64,000 nucleotides of DNA, from the NCBI RefSeq assembly GCF_003751605.1, contig NZ_RJVJ01000001.1, positions 5,394,001 through 5,458,000 of the forward strand, written 5' to 3'. The notes beneath the pieces are model-generated. The model made no database searches, was not told the DNA's origin, and saw only the letters and a list, made by a program, of their open reading frames with translations. This DNA is from Kitasatospora cineracea (GTDB lineage Bacteria; Actinomycetota; Actinomycetes; Streptomycetales; Streptomycetaceae). A program made the translations under genes and the position numbers. Shown here piece by piece: positions 8,925 through 17,217 of the stretch. Within the stretch, counting starts at the first letter, position 1. Every line of letters begins with the position of its first letter.

Positions 8925-11026
8925 CGTTCATCGACCGCCCCGCCGCCATCGGCCTGGACCTGCCCCGCCGGGACGGCGCCGCCAAGGTGCGCGGCACCGC
9001 CGTCTACGCCTACGAGACGCCGGTGGAGCACCCCGCCTACGCGCACCCCGTCCAGGCCACCGTCGCCCGGGGGCGGGTCACCGCGCTGGACACCGCCGCC
9101 GCCGAGGCGCTCGACGGCGTGCTCGCGGTGCTCACCCCCGCCACCGCGGAACGCCTGGCCTCCACCGAGGACCGGGAACTGGCGGCCCTCCAGGACGACG
9201 AGGTCGCCTTCCGCGGCCAGGTCGTCGCGCTGGTCGTCGCCGACAGCTCCGAGACGGCCCGGCACGCCGCCGCCCTGGTCCGGGTGAGCTACGCGCGGGC
9301 GGCGCACGACAGCGAGCTGCGGGCCGACCGCGACGACCTGTACGCGCCCGAGCGGGTGAACCCGGACTTCGCCACCGACACCGTCGAGGGCGACGTCGCG
9401 GCCGCCACCGCCGCCGCGGCGGCGGTGGTCGAGCAGACGTACACCACCGCGATGTACCACAACAATCCGATGGAGCCGCACGCCACCACCGCCCGGTGGG
9501 AGCCCGGCGACGGCCGCCTCACCCTGTGGGACTCCACCCAGGGCGTCCACCCCGCCCGCAGTGCCGTGGCGTCGGTGTTCGGCCTCGACGAGGCGAAGGT
9601 CCGGGTCATCTGCCCGTACGTCGGCGGCGGCTTCGGGTCGAAGGGCACCCCGCACGTCAACGTGGTGCTCGCCGCGATGGCCGCGCGCGCCGTCCCCGGC
9701 CGGGCGGTGCGCCTCGCGCTGACCCGGCAGCAGATGTTCTCCCTCGCCGGCTACCGCACCCCCACCATCCAGCGCTGCCTCCTCGCCGCCGAACGCGACG
9801 GCACGCTGACCGCCCTCGCGCTCGACGTCGTCGAACAGACCTCGCGGATCAAGGAGTTCGCCGAGCAGACCGGCGTGCCCGCCCGGATGATGTACGCCGT
9901 CGCCAACCGGCGCACCACCCACCGCCTCGCCGCCCTCGACGTCCCCGTGCCGTCCTGGATGCGCGCGCCCGGGGAGTGCCCCGGCATGTTCGGGCCCGAG
10001 GTGGCGATGGACGAACTGGCCGAGCGCCTCGGCCTCGACCCGGTCGAGCTGCGGATCCGCAACGAACCCGCCACCGACCCGGAGACCGGCAAGCCCTTCT
10101 CCAGCCGCAACCTGGTCGGCTGCCTGCGCGAGGGCGCGGCGCGGTTCGGCTGGAACGGGCGCGACCCGCGGCCCGGCGTGCGCCGCGACGGCGACTGGCT
10201 GGTCGGCACCGGCGTCGCCGCCTCCACCTACCCGGTGCACCGGATGTCGAAGTCGACGGCGGTGATCCGGCGGGAGGGCGACCGGTACGTCGCCGAGATC
10301 GGCGCGGCCGACCTCGGCACCGGCACCTGGACCACGCTCGCGCAGATCGCCGCGGACGCGCTCGGCGTCGGCGTCGAGCGGGTCGAGGTGCGGATCGGCG
10401 ACACCGCCTACCCGGTGGCGTCGGTGGCGGGCGGCTCCTCGGGCATGTCGACCTGGGGCTCGGCCGTGGTCGAGGCCGCCCGCGCCCTCCGCGCCCGGTA
10501 CGGCGCCGAGCCGCCGGACCGGGCCGAGGCGTCCGGCTCCGTCCAGCCGGCGGACGACCGCTGGGCGATGCACGCCTTCGGCGCCCAGTTCGCCGAGGCC
10601 CGGGTCCACCTGGACACGGGGGAGATCCGGGTACCGCGCCTGCTGGGCGTCTTCGCCGCCGGACGGATCGTCAACCCGCGCACGGCGCGCTCGCAGTTCA
10701 TCGGCGGCATGACGATGGGGCTGTCCATGGCGCTGCACGAGCACAGCGTCCTCGACCCCCGGACCGGCCACGTCGTCAACCACGACCTCGCCGACTACCA
10801 CATCACGGCCAACGCGGACGTCACCGAGGTCGAGGCCCACTGGCTCGACGAACACGACCCCCACGTCAACGCGATGGGGACCAAGGGCATCGGCGAGATC
10901 GGCATCGTCGGAACGGCCGCCGCGGTGTCCAACGCCGTGTGGCACGCCTGCGGCGTCCGCGTGCGGGACCTGCCCGTCACGCTGGACAAGGTGCTGCCCG
11001 GCCTGGAGGACCTGCCCGGGCGGTGA
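8921..11026 (+). CDS. paoC: Aldehyde oxidoreductase, molybdopterin catalytic subunit (PaoC/YagR-like)
   Basis: 701 residues. GGGFGSKG, MRAPGECPGMF and GTKGIGEIGIVG are the molybdopterin-cytosine-dinucleotide contacts and, in the last, the catalytic Glu of the xanthine oxidase superfamily. The length fits the single large subunit of PaoABC-type enzymes. It likely oxidises aldehydes, possibly aromatic, to acids using water. No XdhC/PaoD-type maturation gene follows, so cofactor sulfuration must come from elsewhere. Last gene of the operon; the stop is followed by 667 bp without an intact gene. Confidence 0.9.
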   Translation: MTFIDRPAAIGLDLPRRDGAAKVRGTAVYAYETPVEHPAYAHPVQATVARGRVTALDTAAAEALDGVLAVLTPATAERLASTEDRELAALQDDEVAFRGQVVALVVADSSETARHAAALVRVSYARAAHDSELRADRDDLYAPERVNPDFATDTVEGDVAAATAAAAAVVEQTYTTAMYHNNPMEPHATTARWEPGDGRLTLWDSTQGVHPARSAVASVFGLDEAKVRVICPYVGGGFGSKGTPHVNVVLAAMAARAVPGRAVRLALTRQQMFSLAGYRTPTIQRCLLAAERDGTLTALALDVVEQTSRIKEFAEQTGVPARMMYAVANRRTTHRLAALDVPVPSWMRAPGECPGMFGPEVAMDELAERLGLDPVELRIRNEPATDPETGKPFSSRNLVGCLREGAARFGWNGRDPRPGVRRDGDWLVGTGVAASTYPVHRMSKSTAVIRREGDRYVAEIGAADLGTGTWTTLAQIAADALGVGVERVEVRIGDTAYPVASVAGGSSGMSTWGSAVVEAARALRARYGAEPPDRAEASGSVQPADDRWAMHAFGAQFAEARVHLDTGEIRVPRLLGVFAAGRIVNPRTARSQFIGGMTMGLSMALHEHSVLDPRTGHVVNHDLADYHITANADVTEVEAHWLDEHDPHVNAMGTKGIGEIGIVGTAAAVSNAVWHACGVRVRDLPVTLDKVLPGLEDLPGR

Positions 11027-11286
11027 ACGGCCCGCACGGCGGCGCCCCGCCGGGCAGTTTCGTCCGGATCGGCGGGCGGACCGGAGGAAGACGCCTGCGA
11101 TGTGGGGCCCCGCCGGGGAAAGGGCCGCTCCGGAGGCCGGCCGCACCGGCAGTGGACCGGTGGCGTGGCGGTCTCTGCCAGGCGCAGGCCGGCGGAGTCG
11201 GTGAGGGCGAAAACCGCTGGGCGTTTCACCCCGGAGCCTGATGGTCGGGCTCCGCGCCGGGCAGGGGCGTTCTCCCCGGTGAAGTC

Positions 11287-11470
11287 GATAGTGAAGCCGA
11301 TCAGGTCCAGCCGGCACAGCCCGGCGGCGAGGACGGCGCCGCCGACGGCGAGGTCGGACTCGGCGGAGGACTTCAGGGCGGTGATGTCCTCCGGATCGAC
11401 GCCGGGGGTGATCGTGGTGTTCCGGTCGGTGTGGTCGAGGGTGCGGGCCACGCTACTCGAGGACAGTACC
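11287..11470 (-). pseudogene. Remnant of a dihydrofolate-reductase-family (RibD C-terminal) protein
   Basis: On the minus strand about 55 codons read ARTLDHTDRNTTI ... ITALKSSAESDLAVGGAVLA, the pattern of the middle of DHFR/RibD-C-like proteins in actinomycetes (SRTL..DRNT, then LK..A..DLAVGG..LA). Neither the nucleotide-binding N-terminus nor the C-terminal third can be found around it, so it is a decayed fragment. The rest of 11027-11693 shows no convincing gene. Identification rests on motif resemblance only. Confidence 0.45.
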
Positions 11471-11693
11471 CGGACGGCGGATTCCGACGCCGGAAATCGC
11501 CTGCGCCGCGGAAAACCAACCGGTGGTTGACATCGGGGTCAACCGATCGGCTGACGGATCGTCAACTGATCGGTGCGCCAAAGCCAGCCGATCGTCCGGT
11601 GGGCGGGCCGGGAGGGCGGGGCACACTTCAAACAGCAGGAGACAGAAGGGGCGTACGGTGCGGATCGGGCACCGGCGACGAAAGGGGAGCACG

Positions 11694-12857
11694 ATGCGAG
11701 GGACGAGCGGGATGCGCACGACGGACGAGCCGCGCGGCGCGGGCGGACTGCAGGCGCTGCTGGAGCGTCGGGTCGCGGACGGGACGGTGCCGGGGGCGGT
11801 CGCCCTGGTCGCCCGCGAGGGGCGGGTCGAGACGGCCGCCGCGGGCGAGCTGAGCAGGGAGTCGCCGGTACGGATCGCCTCGGTCGGGAAGCCCGTCACG
11901 GCCGCGGCGGCGCTCCAACTGGTCGACGACGGGGTGCTGGCGCTCGACGACCCGGTCGAGCGCTGGCTGCCGGAGCTGGCCGACCTGCGGGTGGTGCGGA
12001 CACCACGCGCCCCGGTGACGGACACCGTCCCGGCGAACCGGCCCGTCACGGTACGGGACGTCATGGAGTCGCGGGCCGGCTACGGCTTCTCGACGGACTT
12101 CACCCTGCCGGCGCTGGCCCCGCTGTTCGCGGAGCTCGCCCAGGCACCGCCCCGGCCCCAGCAGGTGGCACCGCCCGAGGAGTGGACGGCCGCCCTGGCG
12201 GGCATCCCGATGCTCCACCAGCCGGGTGAGGCCTGGCTCTACAACACCTGCTCCGACATCCAGGGCGTCCTGATCGCCCGGGCGGCCGGGCAGCCGCTCG
12301 ACCGAGTCCTGACGGAGCGGCTGTTCGAACCGCTGGGCATGCCCGACACGGCCTTCCACGCGCCACCGGGGCGGCTGACCCCGCTGTACCACCCGGACCC
12401 GGACGGCACCCTGACGGTGGCCGACCCACCGGACGGCCAGTGGAGCACCCCGCCCCCGTTCCCGTCCGGGGCCGGCGGCCTGGTGTCCACCCTCGACGAC
12501 GTGTTCACGTTCCTGCGGATGCTGCGCGCGGGCGGCCGCGCCGAGGACGGGCGGCGGGTGCTCTCGCTGGGCGCGGTCCGGCTGATGACCACCAACCACC
12601 TGACGGAGCGCCAACGCAAGGACAGCGAGCTGTTCCTGGAGGGGCAGGGCTGGGGCTACGGCGGCTCGGTGGACGTGGTCCGCCGAGACCCGTGGAACAC
12701 GCCGGGCCGCTACGGCTGGGTCGGCGGCACCGGCACCGCCGCCCACGTGGTGCGACGCACCGGGCTGGTGACGGTACTGCTCACCCAGCGGGAGATGACG
12801 GGGCCCACCCCGCCACCGCTGCTGCGCGAGTTCTGGAGCTACGCGGCGGGCGGCTGA
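11694..12857 (+). CDS. Serine hydrolase of the class C beta-lactamase / DD-peptidase superfamily
   Basis: 387 residues; start chosen for the AGGGGAGC upstream of ATG 11694. SVGK (about residue 64) is the SxxK nucleophile/base pair. The second motif, expected as YxN, reads YNT in WLYNTCSDIQG; the third region is GWVGGTGTA, in place of KTG/HTG. No signal peptide, so a cytoplasmic esterase or amidase is more likely than a true beta-lactamase. Its 3' end overlaps the convergent DUF2087 gene by 19 bp. Substrate unknown. Confidence 0.82.
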   Translation: MRGTSGMRTTDEPRGAGGLQALLERRVADGTVPGAVALVAREGRVETAAAGELSRESPVRIASVGKPVTAAAALQLVDDGVLALDDPVERWLPELADLRVVRTPRAPVTDTVPANRPVTVRDVMESRAGYGFSTDFTLPALAPLFAELAQAPPRPQQVAPPEEWTAALAGIPMLHQPGEAWLYNTCSDIQGVLIARAAGQPLDRVLTERLFEPLGMPDTAFHAPPGRLTPLYHPDPDGTLTVADPPDGQWSTPPPFPSGAGGLVSTLDDVFTFLRMLRAGGRAEDGRRVLSLGAVRLMTTNHLTERQRKDSELFLEGQGWGYGGSVDVVRRDPWNTPGRYGWVGGTGTAAHVVRRTGLVTVLLTQREMTGPTPPPLLREFWSYAAGG

Positions 12858-13171
12858 GCGCTCGCCGGACCGGTCGGGGCAGCCGGGCCGTCGCAGTCGT
12901 CGGCGACGGCCCGCCGGTAGCTAGACCCGTCCCGGGTGCGGATCAGCAACCGGGCCTCGACCAGGTAGCGCCGGAGCATGGCGCTGTCGGAATGGACGCC
13001 GAGCAGCGTCTCGTTGACCTCCCGCTCGGTGTACGAGCGCTCGGGGTCGAAGAGGGCGCGCACGAGGTGCCCGAGCAGGGCGGCGCGGCGGGCCGGCCGG
13101 CGCGGGACGGAGACCAGACGGCCGTCGGAGAAGAAAGCGGCGAGATCGGCCGGCGGTTCGTGAGCAGACAT
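12839..13171 (-). CDS. Small DUF2087 domain protein
   Basis: 110 residues starting MSAHEPPADLAAFF. AAFFSDGRLVSVPRRPARR followed by YTEREVNETL and LRRYLVEARLL fits DUF2087, a winged-helix-like domain found alone or fused to ArsR-type regulators; its role is unclear. The tail after about residue 85 is Ala/Pro-rich and overlaps the convergent serine hydrolase gene. It lies about 190 bp downstream of the metal transporter on the same strand but is separated from it by a strong hairpin, so it probably has its own promoter. Confidence 0.7.
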   Translation of the reverse strand: MSAHEPPADLAAFFSDGRLVSVPRRPARRAALLGHLVRALFDPERSYTEREVNETLLGVHSDSAMLRRYLVEARLLIRTRDGSSYRRAVADDCDGPAAPTGPASAQPPAA

Positions 13172-13222
13172 GGCAGGGAGCCTGGCAGGGCGGTTGCCGG
13201 GAGACAAACGGATTAACCAGCG

Positions 13223-13256
13223 GGGGCGCCGTCCCGGTCGGTCGGGACGGCGCCCC
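13223..13256 (-). terminator. Terminator hairpin after the NRAMP-like gene
   Basis: A perfect 14-bp GC-rich stem (13223-13236 with 13243-13256) with a six-base loop lies about 100 bp past the stop at 13359. No U tract, as is usual in actinomycetes. Confidence 0.65.
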
Positions 13257-13358
13257 GGGAGGAGGGAACGCATGGGTGCGCGGAACACGGGGAGGGGACG
13301 GGCCCGGTGGGCGGCAGTGCGGGCGCTGCTGCTCCGCGGCCCCCGGTGGGGCACGCGG

Positions 13359-14759
13359 TCAGGCCAGGCCGAACCAGCCGAGGACGGTCTGCACCAGCAG
13401 GACGGTGGACATCAGCGCCACCCCGACGACCACTGCGGTCGCGGCGATCCGGTAGCGCGGGCCGTTCGCGGCGGCGCCGAGCAGGGAACGCCGGTTGGTC
13501 AGCACCAGCAGGTACACCAGCACGATCGGGCTGATCAGCCCCTGGAGCACCTGGGTGCCGATCAGCAGCTGGATGACGTCGACCGGGGTCAGCGCCACGA
13601 TCGCGCCCAGGGCGATCTGCGCGGTGAACACGCCGAGGAACAGCGGGGCGTCCCGGAAGCGGCGGGAGACCGAGCGCTCCACCCCGGCCGCCTCGCCGAT
13701 CGCGTAGCTCGCCGACAGCGGCACCACGGCCCCGGCCAGGGCCGAGGCGCCGAGCAGCCCGAAGGCGAACAGCAGTTCCGCGCCCGGCCCGGCCACCGGC
13801 TCCAGCGCCCGGGCGGCCTCGGAGGCGGACTGCAGCGGTCCCGTCCCGCCGATCGCCGCCGCGGTGGCGATGATGATGGTCAGGCTGATCACGCAGGCGA
13901 ACACCGCACCGAGCACGGCGTCCGCCCGGATCAGCCGGTAGTCCTCCGGCTTCGCGCCCCGGTCCACGACGCCGGCCGCCGCGTAGAACTGCATGTACGG
14001 GCTGACGGTCGTACCGATCAGTGCGACGGCCAGCAGGACGAAGTCGCTGGAGGGCTGCATGTGCGGCACCGCGAGGTTCCGGCCGACCTCCCCCCAGTGC
14101 GGGTGCCCGAGCACCATGGCGATCGGGTAGGAGAAGAACGCCAGCGACATCACCAGGAAGATCCGCTCCGCCCACCGGTAGGAGCCGAACAGCACCAGCG
14201 CCCACAGCAGCACGGCGGCGGGCGGCACCACCGCCCACTTCGGAATGCCCAGCAGCTCGAAGGCCGCGCCGATCCCGGCGAACTCGCTGACCACCAGGCC
14301 GGTGTTCGCCAGCAGCAGGCAGCCGACCGCCAGGGCGGTCAGCCGGAGGCTGAACTGCTCGCGGATCAGTGCCCCGAGCCCCTTGCCGGTGTGCGCGCCG
14401 AGCCGGACGGCCATCTCCTGGACCATCACCAGGGCGACGGTCACCAGCACCATGAAGAACAGCGTGCCGTAGGTGTACTGGGAGCCGGCCGAGGCATAGG
14501 TGGCGATGCCGGCGGCGTCGTTGCCCGCGTTGGCGGCGACCAGCCCGGGGCCGGCGATCATCGCCACCGCGGCGATCCGGCGCAGCCCGCGCCGACGGGC
14601 CGGGGCCGGGCGCCCGGGCCCGGCCCCGGTGACGGGCCCGGCCGCGGAGGGACCGGTCTGGGAGGGGAAGTGGTCGGAGGACCGGGGAGCAGTGGTGGGG
14701 CCGGCAGCGGTGGGGGCGGCTGCGGGGTCGGTCGGGCCGAGGCCGGTGCGGGCGTTCAC
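13359..14759 (-). CDS. NRAMP-fold metal transporter, predicted Mg2+ type (NRMT-like)
   Basis: 466 residues, about 11 membrane segments after a 60-residue Pro/Ala cytosolic tail. It has the NRAMP fold, but the metal-site motif of helix 1, normally DPGN, is D81-A-A-G84, and that of helix 6, normally MPH, is S253-P-Y255. Loss of the Asn and the soft Met ligand while keeping the Asp is the pattern reported for NRAMP-related magnesium transporters. Its ATG overlaps the stop of the upstream PRC/MgtE-N/CBS gene (ATGA), and the operon lies behind an M-box Mg2+ riboswitch. Mg2+ import is therefore inferred rather than Mn2+/Fe2+; databases would probably call it MntH. Confidence 0.85.
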   Translation of the reverse strand: MNARTGLGPTDPAAAPTAAGPTTAPRSSDHFPSQTGPSAAGPVTGAGPGRPAPARRRGLRRIAAVAMIAGPGLVAANAGNDAAGIATYASAGSQYTYGTLFFMVLVTVALVMVQEMAVRLGAHTGKGLGALIREQFSLRLTALAVGCLLLANTGLVVSEFAGIGAAFELLGIPKWAVVPPAAVLLWALVLFGSYRWAERIFLVMSLAFFSYPIAMVLGHPHWGEVGRNLAVPHMQPSSDFVLLAVALIGTTVSPYMQFYAAAGVVDRGAKPEDYRLIRADAVLGAVFACVISLTIIIATAAAIGGTGPLQSASEAARALEPVAGPGAELLFAFGLLGASALAGAVVPLSASYAIGEAAGVERSVSRRFRDAPLFLGVFTAQIALGAIVALTPVDVIQLLIGTQVLQGLISPIVLVYLLVLTNRRSLLGAAANGPRYRIAATAVVVGVALMSTVLLVQTVLGWFGLA

Positions 14760-16123
14760 TGGAGGAACCTCCGGAAGTGCAGGCGCCCGCGCTCGGGCAG
14801 CAGGGCGTCGAGGATGTCGTCGGCGAGGATCCGGCCGAGCGGCCGGTCCTCCTCGTCGACCACCAGGAGGGAGGACTTGCGGGCGGCCACCAGCCGGTCG
14901 GCGACCTTGGCCAGCCGGGCGTCGGGGGAGACCGCGACGGGCGGGCCGAACTGGGCCAGCCAGGCCACCAGATCGGTGACCGGCGTGCTGTCCTCGGCCA
15001 CCGCCAGGTCGAACAGCGGCACGTCGGCGACCAGCCGCCCAGCGGTGTCCAGCACCACGACGGCGTCGATCTCGGTGCGGTGCTCGGCCTGCGCGGCCAG
15101 TTCGGCGCGGACCTCGGCGACGGTCTGCTCCAGCCGGGCGGTGACCAGCCGGGTCGTCATCGCGCCACCGGCGGTGCCCTCCCGGTGGGCGAGCAGCCCG
15201 CGCAGCTCGGCGGCCTCCCCGTGGGGCATCCGTTCCAACAGCCGCTCCCGCTCGCCCGGTTGGAGGTCGCGCAGCGCGTCGGCGGCCTCGTCGGGCTCCA
15301 TCTCGTCGACCAGCCGTGCGGCGTGCTCCGGCCTGGCCTCGCGCAGCAGGTTCTCCAGCTCGGCGGGCTCCATCTCCTCCAGCGCGTCGGCGGCCTGCTC
15401 GGGTGCCAACCAGCCCAGCAGCTGCTGCCGTTCGCTGCGGCCGAGGTCCTCCAGGATGTCGGCCAGGTCCGCGGGGCGGAGCTGGTGCAGGGCCGAGCGG
15501 GAGGACCGCAGCCGGACTTCGGCCGGTCCCTCGGTGGCCTGCTCGCCGAACGGGGCGAACGACTGCCAGTCCAGCACGCGTTCCGGGGTGGGCCGGGCCT
15601 GCCAGCGGCGCGGGCCCAGCCGGCGCAGCAGGGTCGGCAGCGACACGTCCACTCCGACCAGCACCACCCGGCCGACCAGCGGCGCCAGGTACAGGTCGGC
15701 GGCCCGGGTGACCTGGACGCCGTCGACGTCGACGAGCTGGTGGTCCAGCACGTCGCGGGCCAGCAGCACCTCACCGGGGCGCCGCTGGAAGTCCCGCAGG
15801 TCGACGCGGGACGCCCGGAGCCGGACGTGCCCGGCGCCAAGCCGTCCGATCGCTTCGGCGGGCAGGAACGTCCGGCGCCGCCCGATCCGCAGGATCAGCC
15901 CGGTCATCGGCGGGTACGGGTCCGGGCCGTACAGCCGGGCGACCACGTCGGCCAGCCGACCGACCTCCGCCCCGGCCTGGTTGGTGACCGGCGCCCCGAT
16001 CAGCCCGGCCAGCGAGACCAGGGAGGCGCGCACCGCGCGGCTGGCGGTGGCCCGGTGGTCGAGGTTGACCCGGCGGTCGCGCAGCCGGGCCGTGGTCGAG
16101 CTGAACAGTGTGTTGGTGGCCAT
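14756..16123 (-). CDS. PRC-barrel / MgtE N-domain / CBS protein without a channel
   Basis: 455 residues, soluble. One or two PRC-barrel-like segments (about 35-150), then a run of acidic helical repeats (about 215-320, e.g. LAPEQAADALEEMEP and DEMEPDEAADALRDL) matching the MgtE N domain, then a CBS pair (about 330-445). In MgtE channels this N-CBS module binds Mg2+ and closes the pore, but no transmembrane part follows here. The start at 16123 has a perfect AGGAGG. Translational coupling to the NRAMP-like transporter suggests that it gates that partner in trans (inference). Confidence 0.87.
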   Translation of the reverse strand: MATNTLFSSTTARLRDRRVNLDHRATASRAVRASLVSLAGLIGAPVTNQAGAEVGRLADVVARLYGPDPYPPMTGLILRIGRRRTFLPAEAIGRLGAGHVRLRASRVDLRDFQRRPGEVLLARDVLDHQLVDVDGVQVTRAADLYLAPLVGRVVLVGVDVSLPTLLRRLGPRRWQARPTPERVLDWQSFAPFGEQATEGPAEVRLRSSRSALHQLRPADLADILEDLGRSERQQLLGWLAPEQAADALEEMEPAELENLLREARPEHAARLVDEMEPDEAADALRDLQPGERERLLERMPHGEAAELRGLLAHREGTAGGAMTTRLVTARLEQTVAEVRAELAAQAEHRTEIDAVVVLDTAGRLVADVPLFDLAVAEDSTPVTDLVAWLAQFGPPVAVSPDARLAKVADRLVAARKSSLLVVDEEDRPLGRILADDILDALLPERGRLHFRRFLQ

Positions 16124-16747
16124 GGGGGAACACCTCCTCTGCCCCGACAGGGCGGGGCCGACGAGCGGCTCGCAACAGTTCCTTCCACGCTCCGGCCGGC
16201 GGGCGCCCCCGGAGGGCGCGCCCGAGTACCGGCGGCCCCGCCGACGCCGGTCACCGACCAGCGGCACCGGTCACCGGCCGACGGCCGCCCGCGGTCCGCC
16301 GACACCCCGTCGGTGCACTCCGGCCGGCAGCCCGCCCCGGTGAAGGGCAGGCGGGCGTGGCGGCGTGGCGCGGTGGCGTCGGGAGTGGACCCGGGCCGGG
16401 GCCGGTCCGGTGAGGTCGTCCGGCAGACGGTGGCGGCCGGCTCCGGGCAGCGGACGACGGCGGCTGCTGCCGGGAGGCGGCGCCGGTCCCACCCCGGCGC
16501 GGCGGGGCGTCGGCGGTCCGACGAACCGGCCGCAGGGAAGGCGGCCGACACGACGGACAACCGGGGTACCCGGCCGTTCGGAATCGGAGAGTCCGGCGGA
16601 ATCAGTGGAGGAGGAACTGCCTCGAACCGCGGAACAGCGGCGAGGACGAAACGGGGAGGGGCCGACTGTGCCCCGGACTACTACTGTCCATCCCGCCTCC
16701 TCCCGGTTCTGGCCGACGAGTTCAGCTCGCGGCCGCACGGCAGGCGA
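16124..16747 (-). other. Long leader between M-box and first gene
   Basis: About 620 bases of GC-rich DNA between the riboswitch platform and ATG 16123. Frames through it are Arg/Pro-rich and lack coding character, so I see no gene. A small hairpin (stem GCCCCG, 16141-16158) lies just upstream of the AGGAGG. An internal promoter for the MgtE-N gene is possible. The other side, 16931-17217, also shows no gene. Confidence 0.4.
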
Positions 16748-16766
16748 CCGGGCCGCGGCGGCCCGG
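16748..16766 (-). terminator. Hairpin just downstream of the M-box, candidate expression platform
   Basis: Perfect 8-bp stem CCGGGCCG / CGGCCCGG with a 3-nt loop, 10 nt after the aptamer. It could serve as the Mg2+-dependent intrinsic terminator; no U tract is present. Confidence 0.5.
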
Positions 16767-16776
16767 CACACCCCAA

Positions 16777-16930
16777 CTCGTCAGAGCTTTGGCACTCCAC
16801 GGCGTGTCCCCGGCAGCGGGGAAGCCACTTGGGATCACCCCTTGAGCCGGGGAGACCTGTCCTGATCCGGAGCGTCTCTCGACGGGTGGGATCAGTGGCC
16901 TGTGTCCGTGAAGACGCCTCACCGAACGAG
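16777..16930 (-). ncRNA. M-box (ykoK) magnesium riboswitch
   Basis: On the minus strand the element opens with CTCGTTCGGTGAGGC and closes with GTGCCAAAGCTCTGACGAG; these ends pair (CTCGT with ACGAG) and match the conserved ends of the M-box aptamer (GTTAGGTGAGGC ... GTGCNAAAGCTCTACGA). The 154-nt length is in the M-box range. A candidate -10 (TATCCT, 16957-16952) lies just upstream. M-boxes sense Mg2+ and switch expression off at high Mg2+. The first gene downstream encodes the MgtE-N/CBS protein, followed by the NRAMP-like transporter. Confidence 0.85.
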
Positions 16931-17217
16931 GTGTCTTGTCGTTGCGCGACCAGGATAGGCCCCCCGTCACCCCCATCACCTCATCCTTGACCAGGGTTTG
17001 ACTCCTCGATCACTTTCCGTTCGGAGCGGCCCGGCCCCCGGCCGTACGGGACGGGTCCGGGCCGGTGCAGGGGAGTGGTGCGGGGCGGTGGAGCAGCGGG
17101 GGCGCGGTGGGGCGCGCAGGGGAAGGGCGGGTTGTGGCCGAACCGCAACGCGCCGGGTGACGTGATCGTGAGGGGCGGCTGGCGATGATAACCGGCACGG
17201 GGAGACGGGGGAGGACC

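Noticed and set aside
13359..14759. Calling the transporter MntH (Mn2+/Fe2+)
   Set aside because: DPGN and MPH motifs are replaced and the operon sits behind a Mg2+ riboswitch, so a manganese role is less likely.
16000..16771. Minus-strand frames inside the long M-box leader
   Set aside because: Arg/Pro/Ser-rich without ribosome sites or coding third-position pattern; treated as leader.
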